Part shown: positions 1-6,013 of the stretch, piece after piece | How the letters are laid out: each line of letters starts with the position of its first letter | Numbering within the stretch: the stretch's first letter is position 1 | IMG/VR virus record: IMGVR_UViG_3300012683_000013 | Location: 1-40,913 of that record | Source of the DNA: a virus | Strand: one strand, 5' to 3' | Length of the DNA: 40,913 bases | The notes under the pieces: model-generated | Told to the model about the DNA's origin: nothing | The model's input: only the letters and a program-made list of their open reading frames with translations | Database searches by the model: none | Program-made: the position numbers and the translations under genes

Positions 1-2
1 CT

Positions 3-260
3 TGGAACGCCGCCCGGTACGCAGTACTGGACGCCGCCCGATCTGCTGCCTGGACTGCTGCCTGGGGCTCCGTCTGGGGTGCCGTATGGGACGCCGTCCG
101 GGGTGCCGTATGGGACGCCGTCCGGGAAGAATCTCGGGACAGCATTTGGTATGCGGTCCGGGCTGCCACAATCGCTCTCGCAACCCAGGACCTGATCAGT
201 GAAGAGGACTTCAACACCCTGTACGGCCCGTGGGCAAGCGTGATGGAGGCGGGGAAGTGA
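3..260 (+). CDS. Tetrapeptide-repeat paralog B, 3' part (5' part is 40795-40913)
   Basis: This is the C-terminal part of a gene that begins at 40795 and crosses the window ends. After collapsing the 10-base end overlap the protein is 122 residues. It has the N-terminal block shared with its two neighbours (TAADFGPNGEAVAALI), then a variable run with a four-residue period in which Trp or Arg recurs (WDAV, RGAV), then the shared end DLISEEDFNTLYGPW...SVMEAGK. Bases 78-101 and 102-125 are an exact 24-base tandem repeat within the run. The last codons contain GGAGG, and the TGA overlaps the GTG of the next paralog, so translation is probably coupled. No function is recognised. The period-four pattern suggests a helical rod or repeat protein; this is inference. 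Confidence 0.8.
   Translation, partial: WNAARYAVLDAARSAAWTAAWGSVWGAVWDAVRGAVWDAVREESRDSIWYAVRAATIALATQDLISEEDFNTLYGPWASVMEAGK
78..125 (+). repeat. Exact 24-bp tandem duplication in paralog B
   Basis: Two identical in-frame copies (78-101, 102-125) each encode G-A-V-W-D-A-V-R. A change of one copy would change the protein by eight residues without a frameshift. Confidence 0.95.
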
Positions 261-610
261 ACTACACGGCAGCGGACTTCGGTCCCAACGGTGAAGCGGT
301 AGCCGCACTGATTGAGAGGGCGCGGAACCTCACCTCAGATCAGGCTTTTCTCCTAGGGGCAGCGTGGGACGCCACCCGAGACGCTGACAAAACTACCGCC
401 TGGTACGCCGCCCGACATGCTTCCCGGGGTTCCGTCTGGGGTGCTTCCCGGGACGCCGTCCGGGACGCCGTCCGAGAAAACTCTTGGGACGGCATTTGGT
501 ATGCGGTCCGGGCTGCCACGATCGCTGTTGTGGCCGGGGACCTGATCAGTGAAGAGGACTTCAACACCCTGTACGGTCCGTGGGCAAGCGTGATGGAGGC
601 GGGGAAGTGA
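257..610 (+). CDS. Tetrapeptide-repeat paralog C (117 aa)
   Basis: Third member of the tandem family. The GTG at 257 overlaps the previous TGA (GTGA) and lies 4-5 bases behind GGAGGCGGGG. The first ~28 residues match paralogs A and B almost exactly. The middle (~30-90) is the variable run rich in Trp, Arg and Ala (AWDATR, AWYAAR, RDAVRDAVR). The end DLISEEDFNTLYGPWASVMEAGK is again nearly identical. No signal peptide, membrane segment or catalytic motif is visible. It ends with the same GGAGG...GTGA junction, which here starts the HTH gene. An internal ATG at 230 was not used because it would read back into paralog B. Function unknown. Confidence 0.85.
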   Translation: MNYTAADFGPNGEAVAALIERARNLTSDQAFLLGAAWDATRDADKTTAWYAARHASRGSVWGASRDAVRDAVRENSWDGIWYAVRAATIAVVAGDLISEEDFNTLYGPWASVMEAGK

Positions 611-843
611 ACGACACCTACGACTCCCGCCAGTTCTACCGGCGGATGGGCCTGGTCATCAAGGACGCCCGACTCCGGAGGGAATACAGCCAGTTGGACC
701 TGGCACGGTTCATGAAAGTCTCTCAGGGGTCGGTGCAGTTCTGGGAGGCCGGCCTGCGCCGGCCGTCTGCCGAGAGCATTGTCCGGATGTGCAAGGTCCT
801 CCGGGTCACCCCGGAACAGCTCCTGGGGATGGAGGAGCAATGA
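607..843 (+). CDS. Cro/CI-type helix-turn-helix regulator (78 aa)
   Basis: A small protein with an XRE/Cro-CI fold: RREYSQLDLARFMKVSQGSVQFWEAG forms the helix-turn-helix (about residues 27-52), followed by the typical LxVTPEQLLGM end. The GTG start overlaps the stop of paralog C and uses its GGAGG. Such proteins bind operator DNA as dimers. No integrase accompanies it, so I do not infer lysogeny. Its targets could include the promoter regions near 975, 1292, 29130 and 34590. It ends in an ATGA overlap with the next gene. Confidence 0.85.
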   Translation: MNDTYDSRQFYRRMGLVIKDARLRREYSQLDLARFMKVSQGSVQFWEAGLRRPSAESIVRMCKVLRVTPEQLLGMEEQ

Positions 844-977
844 TCCTGGGAGCGATCCTGTGGGCGTTGGGGAAGCGCCGTGCGGATGTCATCGACGCTG
901 CGGCCACGGTCCTGTGGGCTCTCATGGGGGCCGGCCTGATCGGGGTTCTCTGGAAAGTGGTCACCGGACAGGACTAG
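840..977 (+). CDS. Small single-span membrane protein (45 aa)
   Basis: The ATG overlaps the HTH stop (ATGA), and GGAGG lies just upstream (GATGGAGGAGCA). The protein has a hydrophobic start (MILGAILWAL), a short basic stretch (GKRRAD), then a clear membrane helix (TVLWALMGAGLIGVLWKVV). Function unknown. The next promoter begins right at its stop codon. Confidence 0.65.
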   Translation: MILGAILWALGKRRADVIDAAATVLWALMGAGLIGVLWKVVTGQD

Positions 978-1037
978 ACAGGGCTCGCCACGTCGTGTAC
1001 TCTGAAAGAGAAGACAACGACGAAGGGGACACGATGA
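974..1037 (+). repeat. Promoter-leader-RBS repeat, copy 1
   Basis: About 64 bases from the promoter to the start codon are nearly identical to 1291-1355. Differences are the first base, one base after TAGACAGG, and one A inserted before CACGATG in the second copy. It carries the leader and the Shine-Dalgarno sequence GAAGGGGA. Confidence 0.95.
975..1003 (+). promoter_or_regulatory. Promoter, copy 1 (TAGACA-N17-TACTCT)
   Basis: The -35 TAGACA (975-980) and -10 TACTCT (998-1003) are exactly 17 bases apart and stand 31 bases before the ATG at 1034. The whole block is repeated at 1292. Confidence 0.65.
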
Positions 1038-1243
1038 GGATCACGGCACGCTGGACGACCGACACGGGTAAAAACGGGCGGATGCCGGGCAGGTTCGGGA
1101 CTGCCACGGACGCGGAGGATGCAGCGCGAGCGTTCATGGTCAAGTACCCCCAGGTAGTGACGGTGTCGATTTCCCACGAGACAGCTGGATGGCTAACGGA
1201 TGTGGACCGGGCCGGAGTGTCGTCTAACGGATGGCGCCCGTAG
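1034..1243 (+). CDS. Hypothetical protein (69 aa)
   Basis: Starts MRITARWTTDTGKNGRMPGRF behind GAAGGGGAC. It is soluble and moderately charged, with an Ala/Asp helix (TDAEDAARAFMVKY) followed by a predicted strand (QVVTVSISH). It has its own promoter at 975 and its own terminator at 1249, so it is a single-gene transcription unit. Function not recognised. Confidence 0.75.
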   Translation: MRITARWTTDTGKNGRMPGRFGTATDAEDAARAFMVKYPQVVTVSISHETAGWLTDVDRAGVSSNGWRP

Positions 1244-1248
1244 GACCC

Positions 1249-1274
1249 AACGGCCCCTCTCCGGAGGGGCCGTT
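1249..1274 (+). terminator. Intrinsic terminator after the 69-aa gene
   Basis: Perfect 11-bp stem (AACGGCCCCTC / GAGGGGCCGTT) with a TCCG tetraloop, followed by T-rich bases. It separates the two copies of the duplicated promoter. Confidence 0.85.
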
Positions 1275-1290
1275 TCCGTTGTAGCCAGGA

Positions 1291-1355
1291 GTAGACAGGA
1301 CTCGCCACGTCGTGTACTCTGAAAGAGAAGACAACGACGAAGGGGAACACGATGA
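1291..1355 (+). repeat. Promoter-leader-RBS repeat, copy 2
   Basis: Second copy of the block at 974-1037; see that entry. The genes behind the two copies are unrelated, so the regulatory unit rather than a whole gene was duplicated. Confidence 0.95.
1292..1320 (+). promoter_or_regulatory. Promoter, copy 2 (TAGACA-N17-TACTCT)
   Basis: Same -35 and -10 with 17-base spacing as copy 1. It drives the SWIM-finger gene and probably the small genes as far as 2138. Confidence 0.65.
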
Positions 1356-1654
1356 ACGCGAAGGCTCGCACCGCCCGCCAGATCCTCCGGAACCGTCGCA
1401 ACGGCACTGAGGTTCTGCCCGCGGCTAAGCCCCTTCCGGACCTGGCCGGATTCAAGTCCACCCAGATCGCGGACGCTGCGGAGCTGATCGCGGACGGTGG
1501 AGCTGTTCGCCTCCGGGGAGTCATCTTCCTGACCCTGTCCACCGACGGGACCGAGACACACCGGACCGCCCCCAACGCCTGCACCTGCAAGGCTGGCATC
1601 CGGGGAACCCACTGCTACCACACCGCCGCCGTCCGCATGCTTCTCGCGGCCTGA
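1352..1654 (+). CDS. SWIM-type zinc-finger protein (100 aa)
   Basis: The C-terminal third holds CTCKAGIRGTHCYHTAAVRML, which matches the CxC...CxH pattern of SWIM zinc fingers (about residues 77-90). The N-terminal half is basic (ARTARQILRNRRNG), suggesting nucleic-acid binding. SWIM domains bind DNA or proteins; the role here is unknown. The start lies behind GAAGGGGAACAC in the second copy of the duplicated leader. Confidence 0.8.
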   Translation: MNAKARTARQILRNRRNGTEVLPAAKPLPDLAGFKSTQIADAAELIADGGAVRLRGVIFLTLSTDGTETHRTAPNACTCKAGIRGTHCYHTAAVRMLLAA

Positions 1655-1668
1655 AGGGACTGGACGAC

Positions 1669-1788
1669 ATGAGGTTCATCTGCGTATTGATCGGCTTCTG
1701 GTTCGCCCTGGTCGTCATGCTCCCGCACCACACGTCGTACCAGGTGACCGACCCGGCCCCCGCCGTGTCGTCAACGCAAACCAAGTAG
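1669..1788 (+). CDS. Small membrane or secreted peptide (39 aa)
   Basis: Begins MRFICVLIGFWFALVVMLPHH, a basic residue followed by a ~16-residue hydrophobic helix, then a short hydrophilic tail rich in Ser, Thr and Pro. GAAGGGAC stands upstream of the ATG. Fits a signal-anchor peptide; function unknown. Confidence 0.55.
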   Translation: MRFICVLIGFWFALVVMLPHHTSYQVTDPAPAVSSTQTK

Positions 1789-1800
1789 AGAGGCAAGGCC

Positions 1801-1947
1801 GTGGGAATCTTCAGCCGGAGCGGGAGCTCCACCCCGCCCCCGGACTACGACACCGACATCTGCGAAGGCTGCGGTGGAACGATCATCGTAGACAAACAGG
1901 GCCGGGGCAACTGCACCCGGTGCGAGCGACTTTCCAACGAGCATTGA
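1801..1947 (+). CDS. Small zinc-ribbon protein (48 aa)
   Basis: GTG start behind AGAGAGGCAAGG. Two knuckles, CEGC and CTRC, are about 20 residues apart and form a four-cysteine zinc ribbon. The N-terminus is a Ser/Pro-rich linker. Likely a small nucleic-acid- or protein-binding factor; partner unknown. Confidence 0.65.
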   Translation: MGIFSRSGSSTPPPDYDTDICEGCGGTIIVDKQGRGNCTRCERLSNEH

Positions 1948-1958
1948 GGAGAACAGAC

Positions 1959-2138
1959 ATGGGCAAGCACAACGCACCCCCGCCCCCGCCTACCGGGCCG
2001 GGTCCGTACCCTTCCGCAGAAGAGAGCCAGGCTAAGGCGGACGCATTCGACGCGCAGTGGGAGGCCAACCAGAACGACGGCAAGTCGCCTCCCATGCCGC
2101 CCACCCCTGACATGCGCGGTGGAAACTTCAAGCTCTGA
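1959..2138 (+). CDS. Proline-rich small protein (59 aa)
   Basis: Starts behind GAGGAGAACAGAC. A poly-proline stretch (APPPPPTGPGPYP) is followed by a short charged helix and another Pro-rich end. Probably disordered. Last gene of the rightward transcription unit before the bidirectional terminator. Function unknown. Confidence 0.6.
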   Translation: MGKHNAPPPPPTGPGPYPSAEESQAKADAFDAQWEANQNDGKSPPMPPTPDMRGGNFKL

Positions 2139-2143
2139 ACAGA

Positions 2144-2181
2144 CGAAAGCCCTGAAGAATTTCAACTCTTCAGGGCTTTCG
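2144..2181. terminator. Bidirectional terminator between converging units
   Basis: 15-bp perfect stem (CGAAAGCCCTGAAGA / TCTTCAGGGCTTTCG) with an 8-base loop, A-rich on one side and T-rich on the other. It lies between the end of the rightward genes (2138) and the end of the leftward genes (2208). Confidence 0.9.
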
Positions 2182-2207
2182 TGTGTCCTGTCCGTGACGA
2201 GAGAACC

Positions 2208-2426
2208 TTACCTGGTCCGGGGCGTTCCCGCCAAAGGGACCCCGAACTGTTCCAGAGACGCGCTGTGAGCTGCCAGGTAGAGCGCTACGCGGTGGGATTC
2301 GGCCAGACGGGCAGAGGAAGCCTTGTACTCACGTTGCGCCCGGAGGTGGGATGCGGAGGTGCGGAGCTTAGCCTCCTGGAGCTCTCGCTCCAAGACGCGT
2401 CGCTTGGCGTTCCTCCGGCGGATCAC
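2208..2426 (-). CDS. Basic coiled-coil protein, end of lysis cassette (72 aa)
   Basis: The GTG overlaps the stop of the preceding membrane protein (GTGA). It is strongly basic at the start (VIRRRNAKRRVLERELQEAK), then a long amphipathic helix with heptad-like Leu/Ala spacing. No membrane segment. It is translationally coupled to a membrane/coiled-coil protein and may work with it in lysis; that is inference from position. No family recognised. Confidence 0.65.
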   Translation of the reverse strand: MIRRRNAKRRVLERELQEAKLRTSASHLRAQREYKASSARLAESHRVALYLAAHSASLEQFGVPLAGTPRTR

Positions 2427-2728
2427 GCCGTTCCACCGCCAGTTGCCGGGAAGGGACGCGATCCGAGAGCGCTTAGGAGAGCGGTGACGGTTCGTCCCGA
2501 TTCCATACTCGCGTCCATCCGCTCCCGCTCCCGTTGCAACGCCTGGAGTGTAAGGCCATGAGCCTCCGACTCCCGTGTGTACTGCGCTTTCCATTCGTCT
2601 GCCCTGTCGTTGGCCCGGTCTAGTTCCCGCCTGCTAGCGATCATCCCTGTAAGCCAGAGGACCAGGACAACGCCCAGTACCCCAACGTTTACCAGGTAAG
2701 TCAAGGGGTCGGCTGCAGCCTGGTCCAT
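2423..2728 (-). CDS. Membrane protein with coiled-coil tail (lysis-associated, 101 aa)
   Basis: One N-terminal membrane helix (LTYLVNVGVLGVVLVLWLTGMIA, about residues 8-30) is followed by a long charged helix (RRELDRANDRADEWKAQY...LQALQRERERM), probably a coiled coil, and a Gly/Thr-rich end. It sits directly downstream of the holin. This layout is common in actinophage lysis cassettes. Possible roles are a second holin, an antiholin or an envelope-disrupting partner. Confidence 0.75.
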   Translation of the reverse strand: MDQAAADPLTYLVNVGVLGVVLVLWLTGMIASRRELDRANDRADEWKAQYTRESEAHGLTLQALQRERERMDASMESGRTVTALLSALGSRPFPATGGGTA

Positions 2729-2742
2729 TCTTCACTAACCCT

Positions 2743-2985
2743 TCACTGTTCCCGTGATGCGGACTGCGCCGGAAGGGTGCGCGGGGTGTGCTTGGCGGAC
2801 CAGCCGGCCAGGAAGCTGGCCAGCGGGGGAAGGAGGATGAGGATCACGGACTGCAGGGGGGCCGGTACGGAGCCCAGGAGAGCGTGGTCGTTCTCCACCT
2901 GGTTGAGAATCGCGACGGCCACGCCAATGCCCGCGGACGCGAGAGCGGAAGCAATGACCTTGACCTCTACGGAGAGCTTGCTCAT
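2743..2985 (-). CDS. Holin (80 aa)
   Basis: Two hydrophobic helices (about residues 7-28, KVIASALASAGIGVAVAIL, and 42-63, LQSVILILLPPLASFLAGW) with a short loop and a charged C-terminal tail fit a two-span holin that opens the cytoplasmic membrane for the endolysin. The ATG overlaps the endolysin stop by four bases, the usual lysin-holin coupling. Assignment rests on topology and position. Confidence 0.8.
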   Translation of the reverse strand: MSKLSVEVKVIASALASAGIGVAVAILNQVENDHALLGSVPAPLQSVILILLPPLASFLAGWSAKHTPRTLPAQSASREQ

Positions 2986-3857
2986 GCCGTGGGACCTCCA
3001 AGCTTGGTGAGTGCAGTGCCGGCCGCGACCAGGTCCGCAATCTGCGCGGGAGTCAGACCAGCACCCTTGGGGAGAGCGGCGATCGCGGTGAGGACTGAGT
3101 TGATCTGGGTACGGAGCTCCGCGAAGTGCTGGTCACTCCACACCTGGTAGACACCCATTTGGGTGGCCTTCTGAGTGGTCGGGGACTTCCACTCGTAGTG
3201 CCACGTCTGGTTGGCGCATTCCTTGGCGATAGCTACAATCTCTGCCTGAGTCAGAGGCACGTTTTCCTCCTGGGGAGTCTTACCGGGCATCCATTGCCCG
3301 TAGTCGTGGGCGTAGGCGAAATCCTTGTCGCAGGAAACGCCGTTGATCTTCACAGTGGCCGCAAGCTGCCGGATCACGGCGCGGTCATCCCACTTGCCCG
3401 CGGACCAGGCAACTGTCTGCCAGGCCCAACGGACAGTCTTGGAGTCGAGTAGGGCCTTGACGACCCGGTACCCGCCGTACACACCGGTACGGGCCGGCGT
3501 GAGAACGGAAGCCACACCCTGGAAGTACGCGGCCACAGCCGCGGCGGGAGCGTCGTAGTCCACCGCGAAGTAAATGGGGCGGTCCGCCGGGATTCCGCAT
3601 GCCCTGGCCTGGACCAGGGCAGTACGTGCATCAGCCTGCCCTGCTGCCAGGCCAGCTCCGGCGCGGTTGGCGGTTGTCTCCCACACCACGACCGACCAGA
3701 CATCGTGTGCGGCCAGGTCGTCGGCTTCAGTCCGGCTGAGGTTTTTCTTCACATCCGAACTAAGGTACCGGCAGGCGAACTTCATACCTGCGGACTGGAG
3801 ATGCGCGCCCCCGGGATGTGACCAGGCGTAGTCAACGCCGTTGAGGATGTCTGTCAT
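2982..3857 (-). CDS. Endolysin with DUF1906 (glycoside-hydrolase-like) domain (291 aa)
   Basis: Residues ~5-195 match the DUF1906/Rv2525c-like TIM-barrel family related to GH25: NGVDYAWSHPGG, FACRYLS, then IYFAVDYDAP with acidic residues at the strand ends, GVYGGYRVV, and a late WAWQTVAWSAGKW segment. The C-terminal ~90 residues are a helical tail (LTQAEIVAIAKECANQTWHYEW...) that may bind the cell wall. There is no signal peptide, so export would depend on the holin. I chose the ATG at 3857 (MTDILNGVDY) because AAGGCAGGCGG precedes it; an upstream in-frame ATG adds a stretch with no domain match. Confidence 0.85.
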   Translation of the reverse strand: MTDILNGVDYAWSHPGGAHLQSAGMKFACRYLSSDVKKNLSRTEADDLAAHDVWSVVVWETTANRAGAGLAAGQADARTALVQARACGIPADRPIYFAVDYDAPAAAVAAYFQGVASVLTPARTGVYGGYRVVKALLDSKTVRWAWQTVAWSAGKWDDRAVIRQLAATVKINGVSCDKDFAYAHDYGQWMPGKTPQEENVPLTQAEIVAIAKECANQTWHYEWKSPTTQKATQMGVYQVWSDQHFAELRTQINSVLTAIAALPKGAGLTPAQIADLVAAGTALTKLGGPTA

Positions 3858-3919
3858 TCCGCCTGCCTTGGTCCGTAGGTGTTGCTCGGTTTCTGTAGCA
3901 CACGGTAACCCCTGAAGGC

Positions 3920-3948
3920 TAAACAAGCTACCCGAGACGTAGTACAGT
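3920..3948 (+). promoter_or_regulatory. Rightward promoter inside the lysis region (TAAACA-N17-TACAGT)
   Basis: -35 TAAACA (3920-3925) and -10 TACAGT (3943-3948) are 17 bases apart on the plus strand, opposite the surrounding genes. It points into the hairpin at 3957 and the small gene at 4016. The -35 is weak, so the call is moderate. Confidence 0.45.
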
Positions 3949-3956
3949 GACGGTTC

Positions 3957-3987
3957 AGCGGGCGGTCCGGGAAGGGGACCGCCCGCT
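3957..3987. terminator. Hairpin terminator or attenuator upstream of the endolysin
   Basis: 12-bp perfect stem (AGCGGGCGGTCC / GGACCGCCCGCT) with a 7-base loop, followed on the plus strand by GTTTA. For leftward transcription it lies between the glycosidase and endolysin genes; for rightward transcription it lies just behind the 3920 promoter. It could act in either direction. Confidence 0.7.
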
Positions 3988-4015
3988 GTTTACTTGGATC
4001 TACGAGAGGCAAACC

Positions 4016-4189
4016 GTGAAGGACTTCGCCCGACCCCTGGTGGTAGCAGTGGCCATTGTCGCTGTGGCCGTTCTGGCTACGCGCGGTAACGAGGCTCCGG
4101 CCGTCCCGCCTGCCACCGTACTGCCGATCCCCGCGACGCTACCGGCCCCGGTTCAGCACGAGTACGCCACGGGCGGGACCCACAGCTGA
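4016..4189 (+). CDS. Small membrane protein on the opposite strand (57 aa)
   Basis: The GTG lies behind GAGAGGCAAACC. It has a short basic start (VKDFARP), a strong membrane helix (LVVAVAIVAVAVLATRG) and a Pro/Ala-rich tail ending near EYATGGTHS. It is the only plus-strand gene in the 32-kb leftward block, has a promoter-like sequence and a hairpin upstream, and overlaps the 3' end of the glycosidase gene by 37 bases tail to tail. This looks like a moron insertion. Function unknown; it could affect lysis timing or superinfection, which is inference. Confidence 0.5.
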   Translation: MKDFARPLVVAVAIVAVAVLATRGNEAPAVPPATVLPIPATLPAPVQHEYATGGTHS

Positions 4190-5259
4190 CCGTCCCCGGC
4201 GGTACCAACTGCCGGGTTGTAGGTCAGCGGGGTGAGAACGGTGCCGGCGTTCGTCTCGTTGCGGGCGCCGGTCCACAGGTCGATTCCCTGGTAAGGGGAA
4301 CCGTCCACCATCGAGACCGTACGCGGCTGACCTCCGCAGGAAGTCGCTGTGATGTCGCGCCGGCCGTTGGCGGGGGCGGTGAACCCGACGTTGGCGGGGG
4401 CGGTCCAGGGGCCCATCATGGTGGGGGCGGTCATGTACCCGGTACCGGTGCCCGCGCAGTAGCCGCACAGAGGGTCGGAGAACGTCATCACCCAGGTACC
4501 CGTCACCGCATCCTGCCAGGCCCCGGGACCCTCAGCCACACCCGTCAGACCACCCAGAGCGTTGGAACCGGTGTTGTTCCCGTTGGCCCAATTGGAGTCG
4601 AGGTGCTCTTCAGCCAGCGTCCCTCCGTACGAACAGACGATGGCGCCCGCGCCCGCGGAATCCTTCAGAAGAGCGAAATCCCCGTTGTTCCCGTTGCACT
4701 GATGGAGCACTGGCTTGTGCGTGCTGCCGTGCGGAAGACCGGCGGAAGCTCCGCACGGTCCGGCCGGCCCGTTGCACCCCATGATCCAGTAGGCGTTGGT
4801 GGTGGCGGACGATCGCCCGTTGACCTCGTTGAACCACAGCACCCACACGCCGTCGTTGCGAACCGCCATGCGCGGGTTGAAACAGCCGTGGCCGTCGTTG
4901 GTACCGCACTCAGCGGAGAACGTGGAACCCGTGAGGGGATCGGTCTCGGTAGGCGGGAACAGGGCGGTAGGGGTCGACCAGGGGCCGTTGATGCTCGTTG
5001 CCGTCGACACCCCGAACCCGCACCACGGGGAGGCTACGTACCACTGGTACCCGCACCCGTACATGCTGCCGACCATGTAGTAGGTCCCGCCGGAGGAGTA
5101 CGTCATGCCGTCGTGTAGGTCCACGCCGGCAACGACGGTGGACGCTCGTACCGTGGCGGACGACCGGGGCGGAGTGTGACCGTCAGCCGGGATGACGACG
5201 GCCGCAACAAGCCCCAGCGCGAGCGCCAGGGCGGACAAGATCTTTCGTGCGCGGTTCAT
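4153..5259 (-). CDS. Secreted GH43-like five-bladed beta-propeller glycosidase (368 aa)
   Basis: A clear signal peptide (RARK, then the hydrophobic ILSALALALGLVAAVVIP) is followed by a propeller pattern: VDLHDGMTYSSGGTYYMVGS with candidate catalytic Asp50, repeated W/F-rich strands (NGPWSTPTALFP, GVWVLWFN), and VAEGPGAW with Glu243 in the EGP motif typical of GH43-type enzymes. At least ten cysteines suit an extracytoplasmic protein. GH43-type enzymes cleave arabinose- or xylose-containing glycans. A phage copy with a signal peptide, directly upstream of endolysin and holin, suggests attack on host wall or capsule polysaccharide at lysis. Substrate is unknown. It could instead be a lectin-like propeller. 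Confidence 0.65.
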   Translation of the reverse strand: MNRARKILSALALALGLVAAVVIPADGHTPPRSSATVRASTVVAGVDLHDGMTYSSGGTYYMVGSMYGCGYQWYVASPWCGFGVSTATSINGPWSTPTALFPPTETDPLTGSTFSAECGTNDGHGCFNPRMAVRNDGVWVLWFNEVNGRSSATTNAYWIMGCNGPAGPCGASAGLPHGSTHKPVLHQCNGNNGDFALLKDSAGAGAIVCSYGGTLAEEHLDSNWANGNNTGSNALGGLTGVAEGPGAWQDAVTGTWVMTFSDPLCGYCAGTGTGYMTAPTMMGPWTAPANVGFTAPANGRRDITATSCGGQPRTVSMVDGSPYQGIDLWTGARNETNAGTVLTPLTYNPAVGTAGDGQLWVPPVAYSC

Positions 5260-5287
5260 GATTCGTTCCTGCCTTACGGGGTTGAGG

Positions 5288-5545
5288 TCACTCGAAAACG
5301 GGAGGGGTTACACCCAGGTTGGCGTACGCGTACTCGTGCGACTGTTCGTCCCTCTGCAGGGTCCAATTCAGGGAGAACCCAGAGGGAGGAGTCACACTCT
5401 TGATGGCTTCGGCCAGAGCTATAACGTAGGCATCCGCGGCGGGAATATCACTCCCACCGTAAAAGGCCATGATTCGGGCCTGTTGCCCACCATCCCCAAA
5501 ATATCCGTCGAAGGTGTACTGAACACCGGATGTGGTTTCGCTCAT
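5288..5545 (-). CDS. Hypothetical protein between tail and lysis genes (85 aa)
   Basis: Starts MSETTSGVQYTFDGYFGDGG and ends NLGVTPPVFE, with a central helix (ADAYVIALAEAIKSV). Soluble and acidic, with no signal or membrane segment. Position suggests a tail-tip or virion accessory protein. No family recognised. Confidence 0.65.
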   Translation of the reverse strand: MSETTSGVQYTFDGYFGDGGQQARIMAFYGGSDIPAADAYVIALAEAIKSVTPPSGFSLNWTLQRDEQSHEYAYANLGVTPPVFE

Positions 5546-5556
5546 GTTTTTATTCC

Positions 5557-6003
5557 TTAGGATACGAGTGCTTGAAGGACGATAGACCGATAGAGGAAGT
5601 TGGCCACGTCCAAGTTAATGGACTCTCTGTGTTGGGAGGTTACGGTTACTGTCTCCCCCGCAACGCAGGTCAACTGTCGCTGAGTGATGAAAGGCCCCGC
5701 GCTGAAAGTCTGATTCCACTGGATTGCCGCAGCGTCCGTGGGGGAGTACAACGTACCGCTGGAACTCCCCGTGATCAGCATATCAGAAAGGGCGTTTCCG
5801 GCTGTGGATACGTTGCACCGGACGGAGAGGATAGCCTCAATCCGTCCAGAGAACGGGGCAGTGATGGTAGCTGCTAGCGTGCGGGTAGAGTTGTTGTAAA
5901 CATTGGAGTTAGTAGTAGCCAGTGTTACATCCTCCACAAAACTCGACTGAAGATTGATCTTGCTGGCGAGGATGAGGTCCCCCGGGGACCAGGTATTGGG
6001 CAT
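5557..6003 (-). CDS. Beta-rich tail fibre/tip protein (148 aa)
   Basis: Opens with PNTWSPGDLILASKIN, the kind of N-terminus seen in phage fibre and receptor-binding proteins, and continues with alternating beta strands rich in Thr, Ser and Val (VTLATTNSNVYNN, TLAATITAPFSGRIEAILSVRC). It lies directly downstream of the large minor tail protein. Probably a host-contacting tail appendage; the receptor is unknown. Confidence 0.65.
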   Translation of the reverse strand: MPNTWSPGDLILASKINLQSSFVEDVTLATTNSNVYNNSTRTLAATITAPFSGRIEAILSVRCNVSTAGNALSDMLITGSSSGTLYSPTDAAAIQWNQTFSAGPFITQRQLTCVAGETVTVTSQHRESINLDVANFLYRSIVLQALVS

Positions 6004-6013
6004 GTCCTACCTC

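Noticed and set aside
2-202. 66-codon open frame at the window start
   Set aside because: Wrong frame through the repeat of paralog B; the frame continuing from 40795 is supported by the shared ends.
607-843. Lysogeny module suggested by a Cro/CI-like regulator
   Set aside because: No integrase, recombinase, attachment site or partition genes are visible, so a temperate lifestyle is not supported.
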